DNA from: an uncultured bacterium | Lineage (GTDB): Bacteria; Cyanobacteriota; Vampirovibrionia; Gastranaerophilales; Gastranaerophilaceae | Reading direction: 5' to 3' | Length of the DNA stretch: 64,000 nucleotides | NCBI GenBank assembly: GCA_900551915.1 | Contig: URXT01000009.1 | Coordinates: forward strand, 3,307-67,306 | Shown here: piece after piece, positions 8,793-17,859 of the stretch | Layout: every line of letters starts with the position of its first letter | Numbering within the stretch: position 1 is the stretch's first letter | Notes under the pieces: model-generated | The model's input: the letters and a program-made list of their open reading frames with translations, nothing else | The model's database searches: none | Told to the model about the DNA's origin: nothing | Position numbers and translations under genes: made by a program

Positions 8793-10022
8793 TTAACTAT
8801 CTATACAGCTTTTGTAATCCTTTATAAAATCTTCGGTCAATGCGCTAAGCAACAACTCCGTAAGGTCTTTTAACGGAATTGAATATTCTTTATTTTCAGG
8901 GCTGTCGAGTCCGCTGTGTGTAATATATATAACAACTTTTGCAAATCCCGGATAAACAATTGTCAGGCGGCTTGTTTGTTTTGGGCTTCGCAGGTGAAAG
9001 ATACATCTGTTTTCATCCGTATACTGCTCAATTTTTGTTTCCGGAAGTGTTCCGTCATAAGTGCTTTGGAGTTTATAAAATACCGGAGTAATAACATTCT
9101 CCATCTTCTTAACAAAAAGTTGTTTAAATAATTTGAAATCTTTTTGAGTATTTTCAGGCTCTAAAGTCCAATCCTCTTCTTCAAGCAAAGCTTTCTCCTG
9201 ATAAATAACATAATCATTAGCGCCGAGCATTGCATCAGTCAAGGCAACCGCAGCCTTTTGTTCAAGCTCCTGAAAGGATTTTCCTGAAGTTTCACAAAGT
9301 CCAGCTTTTATTCTAAAAGCGCCGTCTAAAGCTTTTTTTATTTTTTCAAAAACAATTTCAGCGCCTTTGATATCGGTATTTTCAAGCAGAATATAAAACT
9401 TGCCGTTTCTCAGTTTTATAACAATATCACGGTTTCTTATTGAACTGCGGATTGAAGCGGAAAGCTTTTCAAAATCAAACATAGCTCTGTCTAATTCGTC
9501 ATAAGTTACAATTAAGAACGAGGATGGCATGCCGGTATTCAAAAGATTGTCCATTAATTCATTAGCGAATTTTTCCGTATAAAAACCGTCTTCTTCTGAA
9601 ATAGCTTCTAAATCCTCAAGAAGTTTTTTATTTATTGAAGAGGTTTCTCTTTCTGAGACAACTTTTAAAGCATTAACTGTTTTTATTAAGATATCTGCAG
9701 GCTTTGAATCTTTCAAAACATAATCCGCTGCGCCAGCATCATACATTGACATTATAAAATCGGTATTATAATTTTCAACGCCGAGTATCAAAATTGAATT
9801 TGGCAAATTTTCTTTGACAAATTCTGTAATTTGCCGCAGGCGAGGCTTTTCTTCCAGACATAGAAATATAATTGATGGTTTTTCTGTATCAAGAACCGAA
9901 ATTGCCTGCTCAAAACCGATTGTTTTTATTTTATCGGAAGTTCTCACAAGCATAAGTTTCTCTTGCAGATTTTTCCATGCTGCTGCGTTTTCAGTTATTA
10001 ATAAGATGTTATTATTTTCCAT
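8793..10022 (-). CDS. Degenerate receiver plus GGDEF-like protein
   Basis: A 409-aa protein. Residues 1-125 have the fold pattern of a response-regulator receiver (NILLITENAAAW, PSIIFLCLEEKP, DAGAADYVLKDSKPADIL), but the phospho-acceptor Asp position reads C-L-E-E and the acidic pair at strand 1 is T-E. Residues ~165-275 follow the nucleotide-cyclase/GGDEF pattern (SFLIVTYDELDR, KLSASIRSSIRNRDIVIKLRNGKFYILLEN), with the GG[DE]EF signature replaced by RNGKF. Both domains therefore look inactive and probably mediate protein or ligand contact. Its start is 5 nt after ftsX, so it is probably co-expressed with FtsEX and may link to cell division or wall remodelling. That link is inference. Confidence 0.75.
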   Translation of the reverse strand: MENNNILLITENAAAWKNLQEKLMLVRTSDKIKTIGFEQAISVLDTEKPSIIFLCLEEKPRLRQITEFVKENLPNSILILGVENYNTDFIMSMYDAGAADYVLKDSKPADILIKTVNALKVVSERETSSINKKLLEDLEAISEEDGFYTEKFANELMDNLLNTGMPSSFLIVTYDELDRAMFDFEKLSASIRSSIRNRDIVIKLRNGKFYILLENTDIKGAEIVFEKIKKALDGAFRIKAGLCETSGKSFQELEQKAAVALTDAMLGANDYVIYQEKALLEEEDWTLEPENTQKDFKLFKQLFVKKMENVITPVFYKLQSTYDGTLPETKIEQYTDENRCIFHLRSPKQTSRLTIVYPGFAKVVIYITHSGLDSPENKEYSIPLKDLTELLLSALTEDFIKDYKSCIDS

Positions 10023-10027
10023 AAATC

Positions 10028-10936
10028 TTACACTTGCAGGTGCTTTTTAATACACAAGAAACTTCCGCCTGCTCCAAAGAGAGTTCCCATTGCAAACATT
10101 ATTATTATAACAAGATTTTGGGCATAAACAGGCGATGGCACCATAAAGAACTGGTGTACATTTATCAGTCCGTTTTGAACAAAGTTCAAAGGAATCAACG
10201 CCAAAAGTGAGCCTGTGAATCCATACACCGCACCCTGCATAATCAGAGGAAAGCGAATGTACCAGTTACTTACGCCCATAAGACGCATAATTTCAATTTC
10301 GTCTTTTCGGGATTGAATTACAAGCTGAATGGTGTTGTTGATGATTGTAATCGTCAGCAATGCCATGATTATGACAACAAAAACAGTTATCGTATTTACA
10401 ACATGGTTAAGCGTCTGGATGCGCTTTGCCAAATCCTGAGCGTAACTCATATCTTCAACCGACGTCAGCCCTTTTATATTGTTAAAAACAACATCTATGT
10501 TTTCCGGTTTGTCAACTTTAACATGAAGCGTGTCAGGAAGCGGGTTTGAAATATCCGGCAAGTTCATTTCCCTTTTGAGATTTGACCAGGAAACGTCTTT
10601 TGGTATAATCTTTACACCTTCAACGTATTCAAATTCTTTAATTCTGTTTTTTACAGTATTTGTATCTGCCCCTGACTTAAGATATACAGAAATTTCCAGC
10701 ACATTACCCAATTCATGAGCGAAAGACGAAATAGACATCGCTGTTCTGAAAAAAGTCCCGAAAATAGTTAATATTGCAGCCATTGTTGTTATAATTACAA
10801 TATTTACGATTCCGGTTCTTCGTATATCATTAAAAGTTTCCATAGAAAGTCTGTATAGAATTCTAAGTTCGCATAACCAGTCTTTCGGAATGTGTTTTTT
10901 AACCTTTTTCTTTATTTTAAGTTTTTGATCATTCAT
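10028..10936 (-). CDS. ftsX: Cell-division ABC transporter permease FtsX
   Basis: The membrane partner of FtsE, which signals to peptidoglycan hydrolases at the septum. The 302-aa protein has a basic cytoplasmic N-tail, a first TM helix (~45-65), an extracytoplasmic domain of ~110 residues with the V-Y-L-K and D-V-S-W-S segments, and three C-terminal TM helices with the conserved QSRKDEIEIMRLMGVSNWYIRFPLI cytoplasmic loop. It overlaps the upstream ftsE by 8 bp, implying translational coupling. Confidence 0.93.
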   Translation of the reverse strand: MNDQKLKIKKKVKKHIPKDWLCELRILYRLSMETFNDIRRTGIVNIVIITTMAAILTIFGTFFRTAMSISSFAHELGNVLEISVYLKSGADTNTVKNRIKEFEYVEGVKIIPKDVSWSNLKREMNLPDISNPLPDTLHVKVDKPENIDVVFNNIKGLTSVEDMSYAQDLAKRIQTLNHVVNTITVFVVIIMALLTITIINNTIQLVIQSRKDEIEIMRLMGVSNWYIRFPLIMQGAVYGFTGSLLALIPLNFVQNGLINVHQFFMVPSPVYAQNLVIIIMFAMGTLFGAGGSFLCIKKHLQV

Positions 10937-11606
10937 AAGTACCTGCTTGTATATCCCTTACAATTTCCCCTTTATCAAGAGTAATTACGCGTTTTCTAAA
11001 ATAATCAACCATTGCGTTATCATGGGTTGAAACAATAACAGTAATTCCTCTCTGATTAATCTGGTCTAAAATCTGCATAATTTCAAGAGAATTTTTAGGG
11101 TCAAGATTGCCTGTAGGTTCATCAGCAATCAGAAGCGGCGGCCCATTAACAATAGCCCTTGCAATACCTACTCTTTGCTGTTCACCGCCAGAAAGCTCCG
11201 CTGGCGTTGCGCGCATTTTTTCATGCAGACCGACAATTTTTAAAGCGCCTGTTACACGTGCGTTAATTTCTCTTGAACTTATACCAAGCGTTCTGATAAC
11301 GTAGGCGACATTATCAAAAACACTTTGGTTTTGAAGAAGCTTGTAATCCTGGAAAACAATTCCCATACAACGGCGCAGATTCGGGACTTTGTCGTTCGAA
11401 AGATTTGCAATATTTATTCCTCCAATAGTAACAGTTCCGCTTGTCGGGCGCTCTTCATTGTAAAGAAGCTTCATTAAAGTTGATTTTCCGGCTCCGGACG
11501 CTCCAACAATAAATACAAACTCTCCTGACATAATATCAAGATTAATATTTTTTAAAGCGTAGTTATCATTTTTATATTTTTTTGTAACTGATCTGAATTG
11601 TATCAT
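10929..11606 (-). CDS. ftsE: Cell-division ABC transporter ATPase FtsE
   Basis: The 225-aa ATPase of the FtsEX complex on the inner face of the membrane. Walker A GASGAGKST (~residues 36-44), Q-loop FQDYKLL, ABC signature LSGGEQQRVGIARAI, Walker B LLIADEPTGNLD and the switch histidine VSTHD are all intact. It is followed by overlapping ftsX, and preceded by the transketolase gene at 15 bp on the same strand. Confidence 0.95.
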   Translation of the reverse strand: MIQFRSVTKKYKNDNYALKNINLDIMSGEFVFIVGASGAGKSTLMKLLYNEERPTSGTVTIGGINIANLSNDKVPNLRRCMGIVFQDYKLLQNQSVFDNVAYVIRTLGISSREINARVTGALKIVGLHEKMRATPAELSGGEQQRVGIARAIVNGPPLLIADEPTGNLDPKNSLEIMQILDQINQRGITVIVSTHDNAMVDYFRKRVITLDKGEIVRDIQAGTYE

Positions 11607-11621
11607 TAAACCTTAATTCCT

Positions 11622-12584
11622 CTATTTTCTTCTACAGAGCCTGTCAATTTCTTCCTTGATTGATTTGGCGAGTTTATCAGCAGACAAACCGTAGTAATCA
11701 AGAAGAAAATCCCATTTTCCGCTTTGACCGAACCGGTCGTTCACACCGATTCTTTTAACTTTTACCGGAGCATACTCACTCAAAAGTTCGCATACAGCAC
11801 TTCCAAGCCCTCCGATTATTGAGTGATTTTCAACAGTTATCACAAAACCTGTTTTTTCTGCACTTTCTATTATTGTAACATCATCCAGCGGTTTGACAAC
11901 CGGAGCATGAACAATCCTAATAGAATACCCTTGCTGCTTAAGAAGTTCGCCTGCAAGAATTGTTTCTGCCAGAGTTTCACCGTTTGTAATTACAGCTGCG
12001 TCACTACCTTCTGAAATAATTTTCGCTTTGCCGAATTCAAATTTATAGTTATCATCAAAGATATCACACACATTAGTTCGCGGAATACGAATATACATTG
12101 GCCCGTAATTTTCAGCAGCATATTTAATAACCTGCTCACACTCTCTGCAATCAGCAGGAACAATTACAGACATATGCGGAAGTCCGCGCATTAAAGAAAC
12201 ATCCTCCAAAGCCTGATGGCTTGCTCCGTCTTCTCCAACTGTAACTCCGCCGTGAGTTCCTACAATTTTCACATTGAATTCAGGATAGCAAACGGAATTT
12301 CTAATCTGGTCATACGTACGGCCTGTTACAAACATTGCAAAACTTGCAACAAACGGAATTTTACCGGCAGAAGCAAGGCCTGCCGCGGTTGCAATCATAT
12401 CCTGCTCAGCAATACCACAGTCAAAAAATCTTTCAGGAAAGGACTTTGCAAAAAACTGGGTTTGTGTCGAGCATGCCAAATCCGCATCCATAACTATAAT
12501 ATTAGGATTTGTATGCCCTAATGCTTCAAGGGTTTTCCCGAAAGCTGAACGGATTGATTTTGTTTCTTTTTTATTGAGTATCAT
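11622..12584 (-). CDS. Transketolase, C-terminal subunit (split form)
   Basis: A 320-aa protein covering only the pyrimidine-binding and C-terminal domains of transketolase. The catalytic Glu60 lies in FFDCGIAEQD, followed by the substrate loops HGGVTVGEDGASHQALED and the C-terminal ENHSIIGGLGSAV and RIGVNDRFGQSG segments. Known split transketolases need a separate N-terminal thiamine-diphosphate-binding subunit, usually encoded directly upstream. Here nothing on this strand lies within the 268-bp gap upstream, so the partner must be elsewhere. The role is in the non-oxidative pentose phosphate pathway, or a related sugar-shuttling step. A DXS-like function is less likely because the protein is too short. 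Confidence 0.9.
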   Translation of the reverse strand: MILNKKETKSIRSAFGKTLEALGHTNPNIIVMDADLACSTQTQFFAKSFPERFFDCGIAEQDMIATAAGLASAGKIPFVASFAMFVTGRTYDQIRNSVCYPEFNVKIVGTHGGVTVGEDGASHQALEDVSLMRGLPHMSVIVPADCRECEQVIKYAAENYGPMYIRIPRTNVCDIFDDNYKFEFGKAKIISEGSDAAVITNGETLAETILAGELLKQQGYSIRIVHAPVVKPLDDVTIIESAEKTGFVITVENHSIIGGLGSAVCELLSEYAPVKVKRIGVNDRFGQSGKWDFLLDYYGLSADKLAKSIKEEIDRLCRRK

Positions 12585-12852
12585 AAAAGCCGGCCTCGTA
12601 ATTTATGTCTTAAACATATACAACTCACCTAATATAATATCATAAATAATCCGCAACATACAAAATAGTATAATATATTAAGCGTATTGTAAATTTTTTA
12701 CCAGCCGAAACCCTCACGTCTTAATGTTTTTGGTATGATTATGTTAAGAATTATTAAAAATATCTTTAGATTTAGCAATTTATTTTATTCAGGGATATTT
12801 AAACAGTAGAATAGGAATAAGACAAAATTATTTATTGAAAGGAAATGATAAG

Positions 12853-13989
12853 ATGATGCAAATTCCAAATCTCCCCAACCCTTACATGCAGGCTATACAA
12901 CCTCAACAGCCTCAAAGTTACAATGCTGTTAAAATTGATGTACACAACCCATCTGTTATAGCACCTGGAGTTGCACAAGCAGCACCTCAAACAGCACAAT
13001 ATGCACAGCCGACAATGCCTTACTATCAGTATCCGCAAGCTCCGGTATATCAATACCCGCAAGCTCCGATTCAACCGTATTATATGCCTGCACAGCAGCC
13101 GGTTGTAATCCCGCCTCAGGTAACAGAACAAGCTCCGGCAGCACTTCCACAAACTCCTCAAGCTCCTCAAGCTCCGCAGGCTCAAGCTCCTGCTGCTGAA
13201 GTTGCAGCAGCTCCGGTTAATGTTCCGCAGCCTGTAGTCACCGAAAAACCTGCAGAAAAAACTGAAGTAAGCGATGCTAAAAAACCAGAAATTGAACCTT
13301 CGGCACCGTTAGAACCGCAAGTTGATTTAAATGCATTCATTTCAAAATTAGCAAACCCTGATTATGAAGTTCAAGCTTCAGCTATGGAAGAAATAGCAAA
13401 CATGGTTAAAGACAATCCGCAAAAAGCTACTGAATTACTTGATGTTAAAGTAATGGATACATTAAATAATATTATTAATGCGGACTCTTCAAAACTCACA
13501 GGTCCGACACAAGAACAAATCGCAGCAAGACAAAAATTAATCAAAAATGAACAAATGACAGACGCTGAAAAAACTTTAGCTACTACAATCACACCGATGG
13601 AACAAGCTGAAAGAAATAAAAGCTATGCAATGTTCACAACAGCTATCTTGCAGAAACTCTACTCAGAGGAAGTTGCCAAATTAACCAACACTTCAGTTCC
13701 TCTAACAGAATTGCCGGGTGCAGTAACAATTGTTGAACAGTTGAAAAACAACCCGAACCCGATGGTAAGAACTTCAGCTATTGAAGCATTATCATACATC
13801 CAGCAGCCTGAATACAAAGCTGATTTGAATACATTATTCACAATTGCAAAGAACGATCAGGACAAAAATGTTCAGGAAGCAGCAACAGCAGCACTTGACA
13901 AATTAAATAAAATGGCAGAAGAAGTAAAACCTGAAGCAAAAAAAGTTGAAATGACACCTAATGCTCAAGCTCCTGCCCAAGCAGCATAA
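12853..13989 (+). CDS. Pro/Gln-rich N-terminus with C-terminal HEAT-like repeats
   Basis: About 378 aa. Residues 1-140 are low-complexity (Pro, Gln, Ala, Tyr) with QYPQAP and Q-A-P repeats. From about 155 the protein becomes helical: DLNAFISKLANPDYEVQASA, then a second repeat NPMVRTSAIEALSYI and a third NVQEAATAALDKL, the pattern of HEAT or armadillo-like repeats. It lacks a signal peptide or membrane helix. The ATG at 12853 is preferred (AGGA 9 nt upstream) over an upstream in-frame TTG. It stands alone behind a 268-bp divergent region, with a terminator after it. Probably a cytosolic scaffold; function unknown. Confidence 0.8.
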   Translation: MMQIPNLPNPYMQAIQPQQPQSYNAVKIDVHNPSVIAPGVAQAAPQTAQYAQPTMPYYQYPQAPVYQYPQAPIQPYYMPAQQPVVIPPQVTEQAPAALPQTPQAPQAPQAQAPAAEVAAAPVNVPQPVVTEKPAEKTEVSDAKKPEIEPSAPLEPQVDLNAFISKLANPDYEVQASAMEEIANMVKDNPQKATELLDVKVMDTLNNIINADSSKLTGPTQEQIAARQKLIKNEQMTDAEKTLATTITPMEQAERNKSYAMFTTAILQKLYSEEVAKLTNTSVPLTELPGAVTIVEQLKNNPNPMVRTSAIEALSYIQQPEYKADLNTLFTIAKNDQDKNVQEAATAALDKLNKMAEEVKPEAKKVEMTPNAQAPAQAA

Positions 13990-14021
13990 TAAATCAAATT
14001 CCTTTCTTTAAATAAAAAGCG

Positions 14022-14057
14022 AAAAGACCTTTGAGAAAATTTCTTAAAGGTCTTTTT
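14022..14057 (+). terminator. Intrinsic terminator after the HEAT-like gene
   Basis: Long hairpin pairing AAAAGACCTTTGAGAAA with TTTCTTAAAGGTCTTTT (one mismatch), ending in a T-rich run. Confidence 0.8.
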
Positions 14058-14096
14058 GCAAATAAAATAAATCTTACTTAAAACAACTGAACAATA

Positions 14097-14807
14097 TTAT
14101 GTATTTACAGTTTCTTTTACTGACTGGCGGCTTGCCGGAACAGGAAGACAGTTTTCATAACCTGCAAGTTTTGATATTTGTTCACCCCACTGATAAATGA
14201 TTTCATCCTCTGGAAGTTGATACGAAATCGGTTTTCCTATGTGAAGTTTTACATTGCGTCTTGTGAAAGGCTTTAATTTCGGGTATCCATCAAAGCCTTC
14301 AATTCCAACAGGAACAATATCAGCTTTAGCATTTTTTGCAATTACAACAAAACCTTTTTTTACTTCATCAAGCTTCCCGTAAGGTCTTATGCCACCTTGA
14401 GGAAAAACTCCGAGCGACCAGCTTGTTGCAAGAATATCACGAACTGTTTTAAAAGTAGCGATTTCAGGCTTAGTTCTGTCAACAGCGAATGCACCTAATC
14501 TTTTTACAAGCCAGCTTAATTTTTCACTGTCTACAAAAAGCTCTTTTTTAGCCATATATGCAATAGGCCTCATTGCGGCCATAGAAACCATCGGCGGGTC
14601 AAAAATTGAAACATGATTTGCCGTATAAATAAATTTTCCGCTTTTTGCTTTGGTCGGCAAATTTTCTTTACCGGTTATCTCATAGTTATAGAATACTTTC
14701 ATAAAGGGAATTACGACTACATACAAAAACCCCATGTAAAACAAAGTTCTGAAGATATTATATTCATATGGATAACGTCTGTTATAATTTCTTTGTTTTG
14801 CGGTCAT
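14097..14807 (-). CDS. 1-acyl-glycerol-3-phosphate acyltransferase-like protein (PlsC family)
   Basis: A 236-aa LPLAT-superfamily enzyme that would add a second acyl chain to lysophosphatidic acid at the inner membrane. Block I is NHVSIFD (H65...D70), block II includes FAVDR, block III FPQGGIRPYG and block IV VPVGIEG. An N-terminal hydrophobic helix (~20-38) would anchor it. It sits 14 bp after a second PlsC-like gene on the same strand, so the two form an operon. Which lipid each one uses cannot be told from sequence. Confidence 0.87.
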   Translation of the reverse strand: MTAKQRNYNRRYPYEYNIFRTLFYMGFLYVVVIPFMKVFYNYEITGKENLPTKAKSGKFIYTANHVSIFDPPMVSMAAMRPIAYMAKKELFVDSEKLSWLVKRLGAFAVDRTKPEIATFKTVRDILATSWSLGVFPQGGIRPYGKLDEVKKGFVVIAKNAKADIVPVGIEGFDGYPKLKPFTRRNVKLHIGKPISYQLPEDEIIYQWGEQISKLAGYENCLPVPASRQSVKETVNT

Positions 14808-14821
14808 ACTTTCATTACTCC

Positions 14822-15484
14822 TTAATTCTTAATTTCAGGTTGAACATACTTGTAACCTGTTAATTTCTGAATTGAATCAATCCACTGAGAAACCATGCCT
14901 TCAACATCATCGCTATACGGAATAGGTTTTCCTACTTTAACAACAATTTTACCGGAAAACGGAAGTCGTTTAACCTCTTCAGTTCCAGTAATCCCAACAG
15001 GTAGAATTGCACATTTTGTAATTTTTGCCAATCCTGCAAACCCCTTAGTTACACCGGAAATAGTTCCGGGTAACCCTCTTGTTCCCTGAGGAAAAATACC
15101 AAAAACCCATTTACTTTTTTTGATATTCATAACTGTTTTAATAGTAGAAGGGCCGAGACTTTCGCGATTTACAGCAATCGCGCCGAGCCAATCAATCCAC
15201 CATCTCAAAAATCTTATATCAAACAATTCCTGTTTTGCCATAAAAGCAATTCTTCTTGGCAATACACCGCACATAAGCGGAGGATCAAGCGTTGAAAGAT
15301 GATTAGGACAGACAATATATTCATTATCCTTTGGAACATTTTCAAGACCTTCAACCTTCAAACGGTACACAAGCTTGAACCTGATCATATAAAAATATTT
15401 ACATACAAGTATTTGAAAAAATGATCTGAATTTATTGAAGGATTCAGCAGATCTTTTGGCGTAGTTCTTTTTTTCTTTACTCAT
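14822..15484 (-). CDS. 1-acyl-glycerol-3-phosphate acyltransferase-like protein (PlsC family), paralogue
   Basis: A 220-aa LPLAT enzyme. Catalytic NHLSTLD (H62...D67), IAVNRES, FPQGTRGLPG and LPVGITG are all present; the FPQGTR form is closer to canonical PlsC than the downstream gene's FPQGGIR. It is first of the two-gene leftward operon, divergent from the phosphohexomutase gene. The pair is probably an old duplication. Confidence 0.88.
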   Translation of the reverse strand: MSKEKKNYAKRSAESFNKFRSFFQILVCKYFYMIRFKLVYRLKVEGLENVPKDNEYIVCPNHLSTLDPPLMCGVLPRRIAFMAKQELFDIRFLRWWIDWLGAIAVNRESLGPSTIKTVMNIKKSKWVFGIFPQGTRGLPGTISGVTKGFAGLAKITKCAILPVGITGTEEVKRLPFSGKIVVKVGKPIPYSDDVEGMVSQWIDSIQKLTGYKYVQPEIKN

Positions 15485-15527
15485 ATTTGATACACTCCAT
15501 TATAAACATTATATACCAAAATAAATA

Positions 15528-15556
15528 TTGAACAACAGTTATTTTTTTTATATAAT
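15528..15556 (+). promoter_or_regulatory. Sigma-70 promoter for the phosphohexomutase operon
   Basis: -35 TTGAAC (15528-15533), 17-nt spacer, -10 TATAAT (15551-15556). It is followed by a 30-nt leader with AAGGAGAG before the ATG at 15587. Confidence 0.75.
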
Positions 15557-15586
15557 AAAAACACAGAGATTTAATAAGGAGAGAGT

Positions 15587-17854
15587 ATGTCAGGATTGAA
15601 AAAATCAAAAAATGAACTTGAAAATGAACTTTTTGCAAGTGTCTATGAAAAGACACCTGATTATGTCAAAAACCTTAAACTTATGGATTTTGATAATAAA
15701 AAAGAATTTACCTTTATATTAAAGAAAGAACATCTTGCTCCTTATGATGCTGATAAAAATCCTGAAGGTTTGAATTTAAATGAATGGTTTGCAAACTATG
15801 CCAAAGAAGCAAAAGTTTCGACCGCAGGAATTCGCGGTCCTCAAAACATTTTATATCCGCAGGACACAAGATTTCCAATTAATCTTGTTGGAATTGTTCT
15901 TGCGACTTTGGCAAAAGCTCTTGTTGCAAAAGAAAAATATTCAGATAAAAAAATCCTAAAAATTGCAGGCCGTGAAGTCAGATACAATTCAGATTTGTAC
16001 CTTGAAGCAATTGCAAGAATTCAGGCTGCACAAGGCATTAAGACTCTTCTCCCAGAAGGAAGAAAAACCATTCCAATCTGGCTTGCGTCATTTTTGGCTT
16101 TCAAACTTGACCTACTTGGCGGCGAATACATAACTTCAAGTCATGGAATTTCTGTCAAAAACGCAACAAAAGACTTAAATTCTCAAGGCAGCCAGTATTT
16201 GCCAGAAGAAAGCCTTGAATTCGTTGATAAAATTCAGGAAATTTTTGATGAAACCGAAAAGAACGGTAAATATGAAATTAAAATTGCCGCCTCTGATAAT
16301 TCTCTAATTGATGAAACCATCATGAAAAAACTCGAAGACGGCACTGATTTATATGTTGAATATTTGAAATCCGGCGTCGCTCAAAAGTCAAATCTAAATT
16401 TGATAAAAGAACATAATGAAAAAATTATCATTGAAAATGTAGGCGGTTCGGCTTACAGAACTTTAAGCCGCGTTTTGAAAAAACTTGATATTTCAGAAAA
16501 ATATGCTTGGTTTAATACTGAAGAAGACCCGTTTTTCCATTCAATCGGTAAATACGATCATACACCACAGGGTGAAAAAGCTTTTTACGATTATTCTGTT
16601 GACGCAACAGTACTGTCAAAACGCCCAAACGGTGAAAAATACTTCCCTGTTATCGAAACAATGCATTATGCAGAAAAATTAAAAGATTATCCTTATCTTA
16701 CAACAGTTTTGATAACCGACCCGGACCACGACAGACTCACAATTGCGCAAAAAGAAAGCATTTTAAGAATTCCAAAGCTTGAAGAAGCCGGAATTGATTA
16801 TATAAAACTTGATGAACGCTCAATTCTGACTATCTTCACCGCGAACCAGGCATTTTTAATGCTAATGGATTTCCAGGCTAAACAATTAAAAGCACAAGGG
16901 ATGTGGAAAAACCATCCGCGGTTTATGATTAAAACCACGGCTTCTGCTCTAAGCTGGGATGAATGGGCAAAACATCAGGGTGTAAAAGTCGTCAATGTTC
17001 CAGTAGGCTTCAAAGAAATTGCAAACATAATGAAAAAAGTCGAACTTAAGCTTAAAAACAATCCGGAAAAAGAAGTAATAATTGATGATGTATTCTCAAA
17101 TGCAATTAATCTCGGTGTAAATCCGCGCCTGATTTTTGCAGGTGAAGAAAGCGGCGGTATGATTATGGGAACCGAAGATTTGATAAAATCAAAAGCCGGA
17201 AGATTTGCAATTGCAATGCGCGAAAAAAGCGCCACCGAAGCAATTATTGTTGCATCTGCATTAATTTCACAGCTTAAAGATATTTCACTTTCAAGATATC
17301 TTGTTCAAATTTTTGAAGAATGCAATATCAAAGGCCGTTTTGACACCAGAATTGATATTGCATATTACAATGAATCCGAACCAGATATTGAAAAACTTAA
17401 GCTTGCAAAAGCAGAAGGTGAAAAGAAAAGAACCGAAAATGATTTATTTTACCTTTCCATGGCAATTGCAGTAAAAGAAGGTAAAATGACACTTGATAAT
17501 GTGAAAGAAGTTTTAAACGATTCCTTCAAAAGTCTAAGTTTTGACAATCTTCAATCAATTAAATTTGTAGGCGACGGAACGTATCTGGAATTCACGGACA
17601 AATTCATTGAAATCAGACCCTCCGGCACTGACGCTAAGACAAAGGCATACGGCGGCGGATTGGACAAGCAGGTTTTGGAACTATACGCAGCAAATCTCGG
17701 AAATTACAGCGGCTACAGAACAGAACTTCATAAAAAATTCATTGATAATGAATTCTACAACTCTTCCAAGGAAAAAGCTATGAAATATTATCTTGAATTC
17801 GTAGAGAAAGATGCAAACAATGAAAAGTTTGAAATTCCAAACTATGAGTTTTAA
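15587..17854 (+). CDS. Large atypical alpha-D-phosphohexomutase
   Basis: A 755-aa member of the phosphoglucomutase/phosphomannomutase superfamily, well above the usual 450-580 aa. The four landmarks are present: active-site loop TSSHGISVKN (~residue 183; canonical T[AS]SHNP), metal loop TDPDHDRL (~377-384), sugar-binding GEESGG (~520), and phosphate-binding RPSGTDAKTKAYGG (~678). The Asn-Pro after the catalytic SerHis is Gly-Ile, so kinetics or substrate may differ. Extra length lies in the N-terminal ~80 residues and in domains 2 and 3. It probably interconverts hexose 1- and 6-phosphates for glycogen or envelope sugar metabolism, alongside pgi and a GH13 enzyme in this window. First gene of a run with the metF-like gene 5 bp on. 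Confidence 0.85.
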   Translation: MSGLKKSKNELENELFASVYEKTPDYVKNLKLMDFDNKKEFTFILKKEHLAPYDADKNPEGLNLNEWFANYAKEAKVSTAGIRGPQNILYPQDTRFPINLVGIVLATLAKALVAKEKYSDKKILKIAGREVRYNSDLYLEAIARIQAAQGIKTLLPEGRKTIPIWLASFLAFKLDLLGGEYITSSHGISVKNATKDLNSQGSQYLPEESLEFVDKIQEIFDETEKNGKYEIKIAASDNSLIDETIMKKLEDGTDLYVEYLKSGVAQKSNLNLIKEHNEKIIIENVGGSAYRTLSRVLKKLDISEKYAWFNTEEDPFFHSIGKYDHTPQGEKAFYDYSVDATVLSKRPNGEKYFPVIETMHYAEKLKDYPYLTTVLITDPDHDRLTIAQKESILRIPKLEEAGIDYIKLDERSILTIFTANQAFLMLMDFQAKQLKAQGMWKNHPRFMIKTTASALSWDEWAKHQGVKVVNVPVGFKEIANIMKKVELKLKNNPEKEVIIDDVFSNAINLGVNPRLIFAGEESGGMIMGTEDLIKSKAGRFAIAMREKSATEAIIVASALISQLKDISLSRYLVQIFEECNIKGRFDTRIDIAYYNESEPDIEKLKLAKAEGEKKRTENDLFYLSMAIAVKEGKMTLDNVKEVLNDSFKSLSFDNLQSIKFVGDGTYLEFTDKFIEIRPSGTDAKTKAYGGGLDKQVLELYAANLGNYSGYRTELHKKFIDNEFYNSSKEKAMKYYLEFVEKDANNEKFEIPNYEF

Positions 17855-17859
17855 TAAAT

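Noticed and set aside
12832..13185. Minus-strand frame rich in R-S-L repeats
   Set aside because: It is the complement of the Q-A-P repeats of the real + strand gene; repetitive codons keep the opposite frames open.
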